Assembly: GCA_964411985.1 (NCBI GenBank)
Contig: CAYPNF010000085.1
Span: 1 to 28,370 of the forward strand
Direction of reading: 5' to 3'
DNA: 28,370 bases
Origin: CAYPNF01 sp964411985
GTDB lineage: Bacteria > Verrucomicrobiota > Verrucomicrobiia > Limisphaerales > J093
The first letter of the stretch is position 1, and every line of letters starts with the position of its first letter. The translations under genes and the position numbers were made by a program. The notes beneath the pieces are model-generated. The model had not been told where the DNA came from. It did no database searches and saw only the letters and a program-made list of their open reading frames with translations. Shown here one piece after another: positions 6,703-14,332 of the stretch.

Positions 6703-6752
6703 GAGGAACATCAGGATTGAGATTGCCACCTTCTTGAAGCCAAGTTACCCCC

Positions 6753-6885
6753 ATCAGTGTCATCAGCGGTTAAACCGTTCCCTTTCTGTGTATTCCGTGT
6801 ATTCTGTGGTAGCTAACCCCAGATTCGTGCCATTCGTGTGATTCGTGGTTATGGAAACGGCGGTCCGAGCCGGACACGCCCTACC
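6753..6885 (+). repeat. Intergenic repeat block 4 (short B, C, A, D)
   Basis: A 19-nt two-unit B (6753-6771), C (6784-6811), full A (6823-6850) and hairpin D (6859-6885). D here has GTCCG and CGGAC arms in place of GTCTG and CAGAC, a paired change that keeps the stem. Confidence 0.9.
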
Positions 6886-6933
6886 TGGATATCCGAGTTG
6901 TGCAATCATTGGTTGCCAGACGTCCCCCACCCT

Positions 6934-6962
6934 TTGAGTCCGGGAGTTTAGTGTGGTAAGCT
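6934..6962 (+). promoter_or_regulatory. Putative promoter of the DUF433 antitoxin gene
   Basis: TTGAGT (6934-6939), a 17-nt spacer and TAAGCT (6957-6962) lie 11 nt before the ATG at 6974, leaving a leader of only a few bases. Confidence 0.4.
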
Positions 6963-6973
6963 AACTCGTTGCC

Positions 6974-7252
6974 ATGACAACCACCACAACGACATCTACA
7001 CCGAGATCCGGGAAAGGCCGCCACCGAAGGATGAAACTCAAGGGATGGCCGGTTTCTGTTGATCTGGGGATACTGGGTGGCGAGCCCGTGTTCGAAGGGA
7101 CCCGAGTCCCCATAAAATCACTCTTTGAGCATCTCGAGGCGAACTGCACTCTCGACGAGTTTCTGGAGTGGTTTCCGACTGTTGATCGTCACGCTGCAAT
7201 TGGAGTTCTAATGACGGCGCATCGGCTCATGGTACAGCAGGCGAGTCGGTGA
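6974..7252 (+). CDS. DUF433 family antitoxin (VapB45-like)
   Basis: A 92-residue DUF433 protein. The core from about residue 30 reads DLGILGGEPVFEGTRVPIKS, then LFEHLEANCTLDEFLEWFP, the GxPxxxGTRVPV-type signature followed by the helix-turn-helix-like segment of this family. The first 20 residues (poly-Thr and basic residues) are not part of the domain and may be unstructured; internal Met20 is an alternative start. Members pair with DUF5615 PIN-like toxins. The toxin start lies 1 nt downstream at 7254, but that gene is internally deleted. Confidence 0.85.
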   Translation: MTTTTTTSTPRSGKGRHRRMKLKGWPVSVDLGILGGEPVFEGTRVPIKSLFEHLEANCTLDEFLEWFPTVDRHAAIGVLMTAHRLMVQQASR

Positions 7253-7253
7253 G

Positions 7254-7379
7254 ATGAAGGTCCTAATCCTTTCGACGAACGTTTGGCCCAGGATTCGCGC
7301 GCACATAGGGTTAGTACAAAGAGCCTTGGATGGGCTGAAACCTGGTGATTTCACCGAAGTAGAGATCCCTGAACTGTAG
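7254..7379 (+). pseudogene. DUF5615-like toxin remnant, in-frame internal deletion
   Basis: An ATG one base after the DUF433 stop opens a 41-codon frame: MKVLILSTNVWPRIRAHIGL followed by VQRALDGLKPGDFTEVEIPE. The first four residues fit the start of a DUF5615-type PIN-like toxin. The rest fits the last strand and helix of such proteins (...LSTN.WPR.R..., ...ALD...PGDF.EV...). A full toxin is about 110-120 residues, so the middle two thirds are absent. Unlike the two preceding loci, the frame is kept, so a 41-residue peptide could still be made. A short new microprotein cannot be excluded. The toxin-family reading is from recall of the family and needs a profile search. Confidence 0.55.
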
Positions 7380-7427
7380 GTTTGCCCAGGATCTATCGTT
7401 AGCGGTCGTCAAACCACTCCTGATCCC

Positions 7428-7564
7428 ATTCGTGCCATTCGTGTAATTCGTGGTTACTAACTCGATAAAGGCTGCGACGACGATTGCGACAAAGTTCTCA
7501 GGCCCCATCAGTGTCATTTGTGTCATCAGTGGTTGGACCCTTAGATTCCGTGTATTCTGTGGTA
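7428..7564 (+). repeat. Intergenic repeat block 5 (A, B, partial C)
   Basis: Full A (7428-7455), B (7507-7534) and a two-unit C (7546-7564), same orientation as the other blocks. It ends about 10 nt before a TAGCTT hexamer (7574-7579) that may serve as the -10 of the hicB gene. Confidence 0.88.
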
Positions 7565-7593
7565 GAGTGGGTATAGCTTAGTTCCGATTTCAG

Positions 7594-7809
7594 ATGAAAA
7601 ACTCCAACTACACTGCCCTGATCAAGCAAGAGAGCGGTTGGTGGATCGGATGGATCGAGGAAGTTCCGGGCGTGAACGCCCAGGAACACTCCAAGGAAGA
7701 ACTCCTTGTATCACTCCGGCAAGCACTCGCCGAAGCGATCGAGTTCAACCGCGAAGAGGCGCGTGGCATTGCCGCCCGAGATTACTCAGAGGAATCCATT
7801 GCCATTTGA
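7594..7809 (+). CDS. hicB: HicB-type antitoxin
   Basis: A 71-residue HicB antitoxin of the short, partial RNase H-fold type. The start YTALIKQESGWWIGWIEEVP, with GVNAQEHSKEELLVSLRQAL following, is the family pattern (Y.a.i....g.....iP.lpG....G.t.eea..nl..al). There is no added helix-turn-helix or ribbon-helix-helix domain at the C-terminus. HicB binds and blocks the HicA mRNA interferase. The gene order here is antitoxin first, and hicA overlaps its stop codon. This is the only TA locus in 5689-7994 where both partners are intact. Confidence 0.88.
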   Translation: MKNSNYTALIKQESGWWIGWIEEVPGVNAQEHSKEELLVSLRQALAEAIEFNREEARGIAARDYSEESIAI

Positions 7810-7994
7810 AACGCAGGGAACTGATCAGGCACCTTACTGCGAACGGCTGTGTTTTGCTCCGTGAAGGAGGCAGGCACTCTTGGTGGCATAACCCGAGCAG
7901 AAACCGCCGGAGCGCAGTCCCACGACACTCGGAGATTCCCGATATCCTGGCCAAAAAGATTTGCCGCGACTTGGACATACCCCCAGCAACGTAA
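7806..7994 (+). CDS. hicA: HicA-type mRNA interferase toxin
   Basis: Counting from a TTG start at 7806 that overlaps the hicB stop, this is a 62-residue HicA with the full family pattern: KRRELIRHLTANGCVLLREG, the GGRH motif with the catalytic His at 24, PRHSEIPDILAKKICRDLDI. The dsRNA-binding-like fold and His match the translation-dependent mRNA cleavage toxin. A longer frame extends upstream to 7638 but lies inside hicB and has no homology there, so it is rejected. The TTG start is weak and may keep expression low; an ATG would need only one base change. Confidence 0.88.
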   Translation: MKRRELIRHLTANGCVLLREGGRHSWWHNPSRNRRSAVPRHSEIPDILAKKICRDLDIPPAT

Positions 7995-8010
7995 GAAACA
8001 CAGCACCCCC

Positions 8011-8187
8011 CTTCGTGTGGTTCGTGGTCTAAAACCGGCGGTCCGAGCCGGACACGCCCTACCTGAGTCGGCACGACCCCGTCAGTGTGATTTGTGTCAT
8101 CAGTGGTTGAACCGCCCCCTTTCTGTGTGTTCCGTGTATTCTGTGGTAGCTAAATCCAGATTCGTGTCATTCGTGTGATTCGTGGTT
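8011..8187 (+). repeat. Intergenic repeat block 6 (degenerate A, D, B, C, A)
   Basis: Degenerate A (8011-8030), hairpin D with GTCCG/CGGAC arms (8037-8063), B (8081-8108), C (8121-8148) and full A (8160-8187). The final A overlaps the 3' end of the minus-strand phosphoesterase gene and encodes its last residues. Confidence 0.9.
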
Positions 8188-9111
8188 ACGCCTTTTCAGG
8201 ACGGCAAACACCACCAAGCCCAACCCAGCCACCAACGCCATCTCGACCGGCTCCGGCACCATCGTATACGAATCCACCAGATCCCCGCCCTGCGTATAAA
8301 ACTCAAACTTCATCGAAGCCGCATCCGCAGTCACCAACATCGCCCCGTAATCGGCGTTGTACCGAGTCACACTCCCCTCAACTGGCGTGCCGAAATTGTA
8401 GAGCGAGTAACCACCCGCACCATTTACGAAATACTCCACGCCGCCCAAGGTAAGATGCTCGTAATCATGGTCATGACCGGACAACACAGCATTAACCCCC
8501 CAGTCCTTGAAAGCCCATTGAACTGCAGCCGTGGACCCGTGCGGACCCGAAGAAAACGGCGGATGATGCATGTACACCACCTTCCAAGGCTCGGTAGCTG
8601 CCGCCAAAGCACCCTGCAACCAAGTTTGTTGGACCGCCAACCCCGCCGCATCAGCATTACTATCAATCGTGAAGAAGTGGACCGGCCCTCGAACGAAGTC
8701 GTAATACTGCTCGTTTCCAGGGAGGGTGAAGTAGTCGAAATAGGGAGTAGCACCCGGAGTGAGCCAATCATGGTTCCCCAACGTAGGGAAGAACCGATTT
8801 TCGGTAGACCCAGCGCCGTAACTGCCTGAGTAGGAACCGATGTAACTGTGGTAGTACTGCCCGATGTTCGCATCGATCGTATCCGCCCCACCCAGGAGAT
8901 AGTTGTTGTCACCCGTTGTCAGGATCAAATCGGGATTCCAACCTAGAACTCGAGTAGCCACTGCTTGCTCTGCGGTCCCAGCCGAACCGTAGTCGCCGAT
9001 GATGGCAAATCTTACCGCGGATTGCCCACCCGCCCTGTAGAACGTTCCAGAGCAACTCACGAGGAACAAAGCTCCCCTAGCAAATATAAGAAAAAGTCTC
9101 ACTATGGACAT
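8167..9111 (-). CDS. Secreted metallophosphoesterase with PEP-CTERM sorting signal
   Basis: A 314-residue calcineurin-like phosphoesterase related to purple/tartrate-resistant acid phosphatases. An N-terminal hydrophobic stretch (about 4-20) acts as signal peptide. Metal-binding motifs are GDYG (39-42), GDNNY (67-71), GNHDW (112-116), HHPP (182-185) and GHDHDYEH (212-219), all intact. The C-terminus has VPEP (285-288), a hydrophobic helix and KRR (306-308), a standard PEP-CTERM signal for exosortase-dependent transfer to the cell surface. The last six residues, NHESHE, and the stop codon are encoded by a complementary copy of repeat A. Expected role: release of phosphate from external phosphomonoesters. 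It is transcribed away from the polysaccharide cluster. Confidence 0.9.
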   Translation of the reverse strand: MSIVRLFLIFARGALFLVSCSGTFYRAGGQSAVRFAIIGDYGSAGTAEQAVATRVLGWNPDLILTTGDNNYLLGGADTIDANIGQYYHSYIGSYSGSYGAGSTENRFFPTLGNHDWLTPGATPYFDYFTLPGNEQYYDFVRGPVHFFTIDSNADAAGLAVQQTWLQGALAAATEPWKVVYMHHPPFSSGPHGSTAAVQWAFKDWGVNAVLSGHDHDYEHLTLGGVEYFVNGAGGYSLYNFGTPVEGSVTRYNADYGAMLVTADAASMKFEFYTQGGDLVDSYTMVPEPVEMALVAGLGLVVFAVLKRRNHESHE

Positions 9112-9314
9112 TCTACTCTGTCAGTTCCCTTTTGTCATGCGTTTTGCGCTGGTGTGACAAACTTTAAATCTCCTGTTATGTTATTTGTAATCTGTTGGTA
9201 ATCAATTTATTGAATCCATGAGTATGATTTTGATCACGTGCTAATTGGCCTGATGCAAAGGGGTGAGTGCGTGCCCTGTTTGGCGACTTCCAGATCATCA
9301 CTGATTTCGCCCTA

Positions 9315-10838
9315 ATGACTGCCTTCGTGAAGCTAGGACGAAAACGTGCGGCCCTGATTTCCTTTGTTGGTAATGCGGCCAACATTTTGGTGCTCAGCGT
9401 GCAGGCAGCACTGCTAATACCTCTATATGTTAAGCACATTGGGCAGAAGCTATACGGAGCTTGGCTGGGATCCGGCGATCTTCTGACTTGGATCCAGGTT
9501 TTCGACTTGGGCCTACCCAACCTCCTTACTCAGAGGATCGGTGCTGCGCACGGAAAGGGGGACGAGGCTAGTGCAAAGCGTTACCTAGCCACCGGAGTAG
9601 TGCTGATGGCAGCTATCTGCGTACTAGTCCTAGTCGTCTCGCTTGCACTTGCCTCAGGGGTCCCGAGTTGGATGGGGTTGCATGGCACAGATGCTGCGCA
9701 CTTTCGCCGGACCTTGCAGGTGGCAACAGCTGCAACGGTTCTCGTGCTTTTCAACAACCTGTTTCTTGGCTACTCGCGCGCCGTTCAGGACACCGAGTTT
9801 CTCAGCATAGCAACGATCATTGCTAGCTTGGCTGCATTGGCGATCTCGAGCGTATTGATCATCAAAGGGTTTCGGCTTTGGGCGATCTCCATCGGCTTGG
9901 TTTGCAGAGCCATAGTTTGCACCACGGCCAGCCTGATTTTTCTTTGGAAAACCCGTGCTCGGTTGATCGGAATAACAAAGGCCTATGACCGGGAGGTCGC
10001 CTGGGAGTTGTTACGAATCACACCATCTGCGACTCTAGGTGGGGCAAGCTATATTCTCCTCAACCAGAGTGAGGTTTTCCTTGTAGCGTCCATCTCGACT
10101 CCGGAGGCTGCGGTCATCTTCAGCCTAACCAGAAAACTGGTAGAGATTGCGAGAGCTGTGGTGGACATGATTCCTTTTGCGGTCTACGCGGGATTTGCGC
10201 ATCTCGTGTCATCGGACGATAGGCGTAGAGCCCTCCAGGTCTTTTCGCAAATATATTCATTTCGCCTTTCCATCGCGCTATCGATCGCGGCGGCGGTAAT
10301 GATGCTTAATGAATCATTCATGACTATGTGGATCGGAGACAAGTACTGGGGGGGTAGGCTACTAACCACACTCTTCGCTCTACAGTTTCTGGTCGCAGGA
10401 CAGTCGTTCCTGGTAAACTATTTGTATCGTGCTTCAGGCTTTATCAAAGAAGGTTCGATGGCACTTTTCTACGAAGCACTGGTGCGGATACTTCTATCAG
10501 CAGCATTGCTGTTTGGCTTAGGTGGATGTGTACTACCTGCAGTGGCGATCCTAACATCGCTGTTTTCGCACGCTATCATCAGGAAGCGTCTTATCTTGGA
10601 GTTGAGGACGCCGTCAGAACCTAAACCAAAGGTTGACACTTTAACAGGGATTCTGCGTGCATCGATTCTCGCGTGCTCCTTTGTGATGCCTCTTTTCATG
10701 AAATTCGAGTCGTGGGTGTCGCTCGTCGGGGCCGGACTCACGGTGCTCCTTGCCTCTTTTTCGCTGCAGGTCGCAAGCGATCGAGTGCTCCGTTCGACCT
10801 TGCTGGAACTCACGAAGCGAGGACATTTGGCCCTCTGA
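9315..10838 (+). CDS. wzx: Wzx-type oligosaccharide flippase (polysaccharide exporter)
   Basis: A polytopic membrane protein of about 507 residues with roughly 12-14 hydrophobic segments, in the MATE/MOP polysaccharide-export superfamily. The beginning KRAALISFVGNAANILVLSV followed by LLIPLYVKHIGQKLYGAWLG is the usual Wzx N-terminal pattern. It would flip undecaprenyl-linked repeat units across the inner membrane. The ATG at 9315 is chosen because it places the first membrane helix as in relatives; a GTG at 9267 would add 16 residues but its purine-rich upstream sequence abuts the start. It is the first gene of the cluster and is followed by an 885-nt gap. Sugar specificity cannot be inferred. 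Confidence 0.85.
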   Translation: MTAFVKLGRKRAALISFVGNAANILVLSVQAALLIPLYVKHIGQKLYGAWLGSGDLLTWIQVFDLGLPNLLTQRIGAAHGKGDEASAKRYLATGVVLMAAICVLVLVVSLALASGVPSWMGLHGTDAAHFRRTLQVATAATVLVLFNNLFLGYSRAVQDTEFLSIATIIASLAALAISSVLIIKGFRLWAISIGLVCRAIVCTTASLIFLWKTRARLIGITKAYDREVAWELLRITPSATLGGASYILLNQSEVFLVASISTPEAAVIFSLTRKLVEIARAVVDMIPFAVYAGFAHLVSSDDRRRALQVFSQIYSFRLSIALSIAAAVMMLNESFMTMWIGDKYWGGRLLTTLFALQFLVAGQSFLVNYLYRASGFIKEGSMALFYEALVRILLSAALLFGLGGCVLPAVAILTSLFSHAIIRKRLILELRTPSEPKPKVDTLTGILRASILACSFVMPLFMKFESWVSLVGAGLTVLLASFSLQVASDRVLRSTLLELTKRGHLAL

Positions 10839-11723
10839 CCAGCTGTTGACCTTTCGTAGGGTCTAATCCAAATCCCGGCTCCTTATTAGACGTCATCCAT
10901 AGGCCTTGGGTTAGGCTGACACGCCGCTTTTGATTAGTGGCGCCTGCGGCTATTTAGTAGGGGGAGGCTTCCAGAGTTTGATCGGGCCGCTACTTCTTCA
11001 GGGAGGCTCATCTATCAGCAGGCTGCTTCTGCGGGAAGCGCTAGGGATCGAAACCGTGAAGGGTTGCTGTGAGGAAGGTGAGGAGCAAGATGTTTCTCGA
11101 GCCAAAGCTCCCAACAGCTTTGGTCTCGATTAGTGAAGGTCTTAAACAGATGAGATCCTATGTACCGTTTTCATAGTTTTTAATAATAATTTTTAACCGC
11201 TTCTCAACGCATCTCGCGATATCGCAGCAGCACTCAGCAGTGCGTGTCGCGCAACGCTGCAGGCTTGGTGGGCTCGGTGAGGCGTGAAGGAACAATTCTA
11301 TTGCACCAGAGATCCGCAACTAGTAGTGAATGTGCCGGAAACGCGGGCGGCTTGATGATCAGCGAGATTGAGCTCAGAAAAAGCGTGTTGCCACTCTGAC
11401 CATAACTCAGTCCTCTCCTGTCGCATTAAGAGACTCGGAAGTCAGCTGAAAGTGGGCTTAATGGTTTAAGCGTCCAAGCTAGTTGTGGGAGAATGGCTTA
11501 GCAAAAATGGTAGTGAAATACCGGACCGTGATGGAATGTGAATTGGAGTGCATATGTGCACCGTTGTCAGTGTATCTCCCGGGGCTCGTTAACGGAGGTG
11601 GTGGATATTCTTCGGAGTGGCCGGTACGCTCCAAGTACTTGTCTAAACTAATAATACATTCATCCACTCAAAGAGCGCCTTCTAAGACGCGAAGCGTCGA
11701 CTCTCTGCCGAGCTGAAGTTACC
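10839..11723. other. Long non-coding gap between wzx and wzy
   Basis: No gene with recognisable similarity is seen in this 885-nt gap. Short frames (10930-11133, 11483-11716) lack homology and coding character. Local structures are a perfect hairpin CCAAAGCT/AGCTTTGG (11102-11109 and 11116-11123), a 10-bp palindrome GCGATATCGC (11216-11225), and an AT-rich stretch (11171-11197) that could hold a promoter. None of the A-D repeats occurs here. It may be the residue of a deleted glycosyltransferase or modification gene. Confidence 0.5.
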
Positions 11724-13058
11724 ATGGTGTTGTTAATTCAGACAGTGCTCCTTGCGGCTATATCAACTGGGGGAGTGTTTTTCCTAAACAAACGGCTGTT
11801 CACTCCAATTGCTTTCTACTGGGTTGGCTGGATTGTGGGAATTGCCTCCGCTGAGTTGGCTTCCAATGCAGGGACGCTCGTGCCGATTGATTCCTTGGGG
11901 GCCGACCTCATCCTGCGAGCTCACATCGGGGCGGTGGTGGGTTCTGTCGCAGGGGCTTTAGGCTGCGCAATTCCACTTAGGGGCAATTTCCTGTCTACTC
12001 CCTCTATCCGAGAAAACGCGAGACCTCCGATGCCTCCTTGGGGGTTGCCTCTGTTGGCGATCCAGTTTTCAATGGGGATTTACTTGGTTTTGCGTCGACT
12101 CACTGAGGTGGGAAGTGTTTTCAACCTTTACGATGTTAGGCAAAGTTATTTGGAGGAAGCGTATTTGCAGGCTAGTCTTCCTTTCGCGATTCGCTTCTAC
12201 AGTTTCCTTAGTCTTGGTGCAGCCATGTTGCCCTTTTTGCTCGGAAAGCACGATGCCACCAACTCCAAGTTTAGTGGTCGCTTCTTGGCTTTGGTCTACG
12301 TCGCGGCTGCGCCAGGTGGCATTTCGTCAGGGGGACGCGTTTGGTTGGCTTCGAGTATCGTCGTGTACCTTCTATCCTACGTCCTTCACACCGAACTCAG
12401 ACGCGATTACAGAGCCCTGGTAAAGGGATGCAGGTATCTTGCGCTCCCACTGGCAACCTTAGTAGGTTGCTTCATTACATTCGCCACGATCAGGGATGCA
12501 GTCTTCTCTCAGCAGGAAAGCACGCTCGGAGGACCCTCGTTGCTGAAACCTGCGGCACCATTGCTTTACTATCTAGGCATAACGGTGGCGGCCGTTGGGC
12601 CATATTCTGAATTTGCATCGACCTGGGACGAGAGCTTGGGTAGAGTCAGCTTCCCCTGGGTGGAAGCGCAGATGTACAAGGTTGGTGTTGTCGACGAGAT
12701 GACTTACCTGTCCTTTGTGAAGGATTCGAGGCTATTTGTTACTCTCAATCGAGATTGGGATTTGGGGTCGACCCACGCTTCGCTAATACCGCCTTTTGTC
12801 GCGGACTTCGGCGTGGATAATATCAGCCTGGCGGTCTTCCTCTTTTGCTTCGCGGTCCATATTGCTTTCATGGCCTTGCCTGACAAAGGAGATACAGCTA
12901 TGATGACTAAAGTGATGTTATGCCTCTACGGGGGGGCTTTTTGTTTCCAGGATTCGTTGCTTGGAACCGCCAATGCAATCGTACCGGTGATTTCCATCTG
13001 GCTTTTCGGGTTTGCTGGGCGAACTCTAAGTCAAAAAACATGGAGATGGGTTCGCTAG
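11724..13058 (+). CDS. wzy: Oligosaccharide repeat-unit polymerase (Wzy-like)
   Basis: A 444-residue protein with about ten hydrophobic segments. It starts MVLLIQTVLLAAISTGGVFF and has the central SSGGRVWLASSIVVYLLSYV segment, where an Arg next to a membrane helix is a common feature of O-antigen polymerases. A large loop follows (about 265-350). The position after wzx and before the glycosyltransferases supports a Wzy role, joining repeat units in the periplasm. Sequence conservation in this family is poor, so the call relies on topology and context. ATG 11724 is the first good start. Confidence 0.75.
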   Translation: MVLLIQTVLLAAISTGGVFFLNKRLFTPIAFYWVGWIVGIASAELASNAGTLVPIDSLGADLILRAHIGAVVGSVAGALGCAIPLRGNFLSTPSIRENARPPMPPWGLPLLAIQFSMGIYLVLRRLTEVGSVFNLYDVRQSYLEEAYLQASLPFAIRFYSFLSLGAAMLPFLLGKHDATNSKFSGRFLALVYVAAAPGGISSGGRVWLASSIVVYLLSYVLHTELRRDYRALVKGCRYLALPLATLVGCFITFATIRDAVFSQQESTLGGPSLLKPAAPLLYYLGITVAAVGPYSEFASTWDESLGRVSFPWVEAQMYKVGVVDEMTYLSFVKDSRLFVTLNRDWDLGSTHASLIPPFVADFGVDNISLAVFLFCFAVHIAFMALPDKGDTAMMTKVMLCLYGGAFCFQDSLLGTANAIVPVISIWLFGFAGRTLSQKTWRWVR

Positions 13059-13123
13059 CTGAGGGGATTGTCACGAAAGCTGCCAGAGTTGATGGTCATT
13101 GGAGTGTTGGTTGTCAACCCACA

Positions 13124-14332
13124 ATGAAAGTTGTTCTAGTTGTCTATGCGGATATCCCGAATTCGGCCCCTGGCCGAAGGGTACACATGCTCGCTAGGGG
13201 CCTTGTTAAGATAGGGCATGAGGCCAAGCTGTTAGCACCCATGAATTTTTGCGGTCGAGAACTTCATACACTTTATGAAGGCATCGATGTAGCTTGGGGA
13301 ATTTCCGCGACTATCGGAGACTTGAAAGGGATTCGCAAACGCGTTTTGTCAAGGCTTGCCTTACTTAAGGTACTTCGTACAGAAGTCCGGAAAGGCTGGA
13401 AGACGGTCCTCTTCTCGAACCCTAATGCGGATTCCATACCGCTGCTGGTTGAATCTCGAAGACTCAATGCGTTTACCATCGGGACCTATGATGACGCGCG
13501 AAAACTCAGGGAGACACCAAAGTTGATAGACCGTGCTGTGCATCTCACTGGAGTGGTCGCCGATTGGATCACCCCAAGGCTAACCAACCTCAATGCGTTC
13601 ACAAGTAGCCATCTGATGACGCGGCTTTATGGTGCCCACAGGCCCAGGAATTGGCTTCTCTTCCCTCCGATCGTGGATACTGAGCAGTTTGCTTTTTCCC
13701 ATGCGAAGAGGCTACTCAAGCGATCCGAACTTGGTCTCAAAAGCGAAGCGCTTATTGTGTACACTGGGACTTTCTGGAAAGTTGAGGGTGTGAGGAAACT
13801 CTTGGAGGCTGCAGCGATTCTGAAGGCGAGGACAGCTCACTTCAGGCTTCTTGTCTGTGGCAAAGCACATGAGGGTTTTGAGTGCGATAATGTCCAAAAG
13901 CTGGTCGATGACATGGGCCTTACTGATTTAGCTATTCTTCCCGGATGGGTCTCCAAGGACGATGTGATTAGTTATCTTTGTGCGGGGGACATAATGGTAG
14001 TCCCGAAGATCGATGATGTAGCAAATCTTGCTGGCATGCCTGCGAAATTGGCGGAGTATATGGCCGTTAGTCGAGCGGTTGTAGCAAGCAAGGTTGGCGA
14101 CATTCCCAATTATCTAAGTCACAAGAAAGATTGTTTGTTCTGTACCCCAGGAGACGCCGAAGATTTGGCGAGTGCTTTGGACAGCTTGATAAGCGACCCA
14201 GAACTGCGGGACCGACTCGGCAGCGAAGCCCGTCGCACTGCGGAAAAGCACTTCGCCTGCGAGGCGATCGCTGCAGATTTCGTCAGGAGCGCAACCGAGC
14301 GCCGCTATACTCCAACAGGACATGCCATCTAG
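13124..14332 (+). CDS. Glycosyltransferase family 4 (GT-B fold)
   Basis: A 402-residue GT-B glycosyltransferase. The N-terminal domain starts MKVVLVVYADIPNSAPGRRV and contains the HMLARGLVKIGHEAKLL element typical of GT4. The C-terminal nucleotide-sugar domain runs from LIVYTGTF to the ...AVVASKVGDIPNYL region, with the expected acidic/E-motif segment AKLAEYMAVSRAVVAS. ATG 13124 is preferred: the open frame extends upstream to 12920 but that part overlaps wzy in another frame and has no GT homology. The next gene starts 11 nt before this stop, so they are coupled. The sugar donor is not predictable. Confidence 0.85.
   Translation: MKVVLVVYADIPNSAPGRRVHMLARGLVKIGHEAKLLAPMNFCGRELHTLYEGIDVAWGISATIGDLKGIRKRVLSRLALLKVLRTEVRKGWKTVLFSNPNADSIPLLVESRRLNAFTIGTYDDARKLRETPKLIDRAVHLTGVVADWITPRLTNLNAFTSSHLMTRLYGAHRPRNWLLFPPIVDTEQFAFSHAKRLLKRSELGLKSEALIVYTGTFWKVEGVRKLLEAAAILKARTAHFRLLVCGKAHEGFECDNVQKLVDDMGLTDLAILPGWVSKDDVISYLCAGDIMVVPKIDDVANLAGMPAKLAEYMAVSRAVVASKVGDIPNYLSHKKDCLFCTPGDAEDLASALDSLISDPELRDRLGSEARRTAEKHFACEAIAADFVRSATERRYTPTGHAI

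Noticed and set aside
7638..7805. Longer hicA start at 7638
   Set aside because: The added part lies within hicB in another frame and does not resemble HicA; the family start matches the TTG at 7806.
12920..13123. N-terminal extension of the GT4 gene
   Set aside because: It overlaps the wzy coding region in another frame and has no glycosyltransferase features; ATG 13124 begins the typical first strand.
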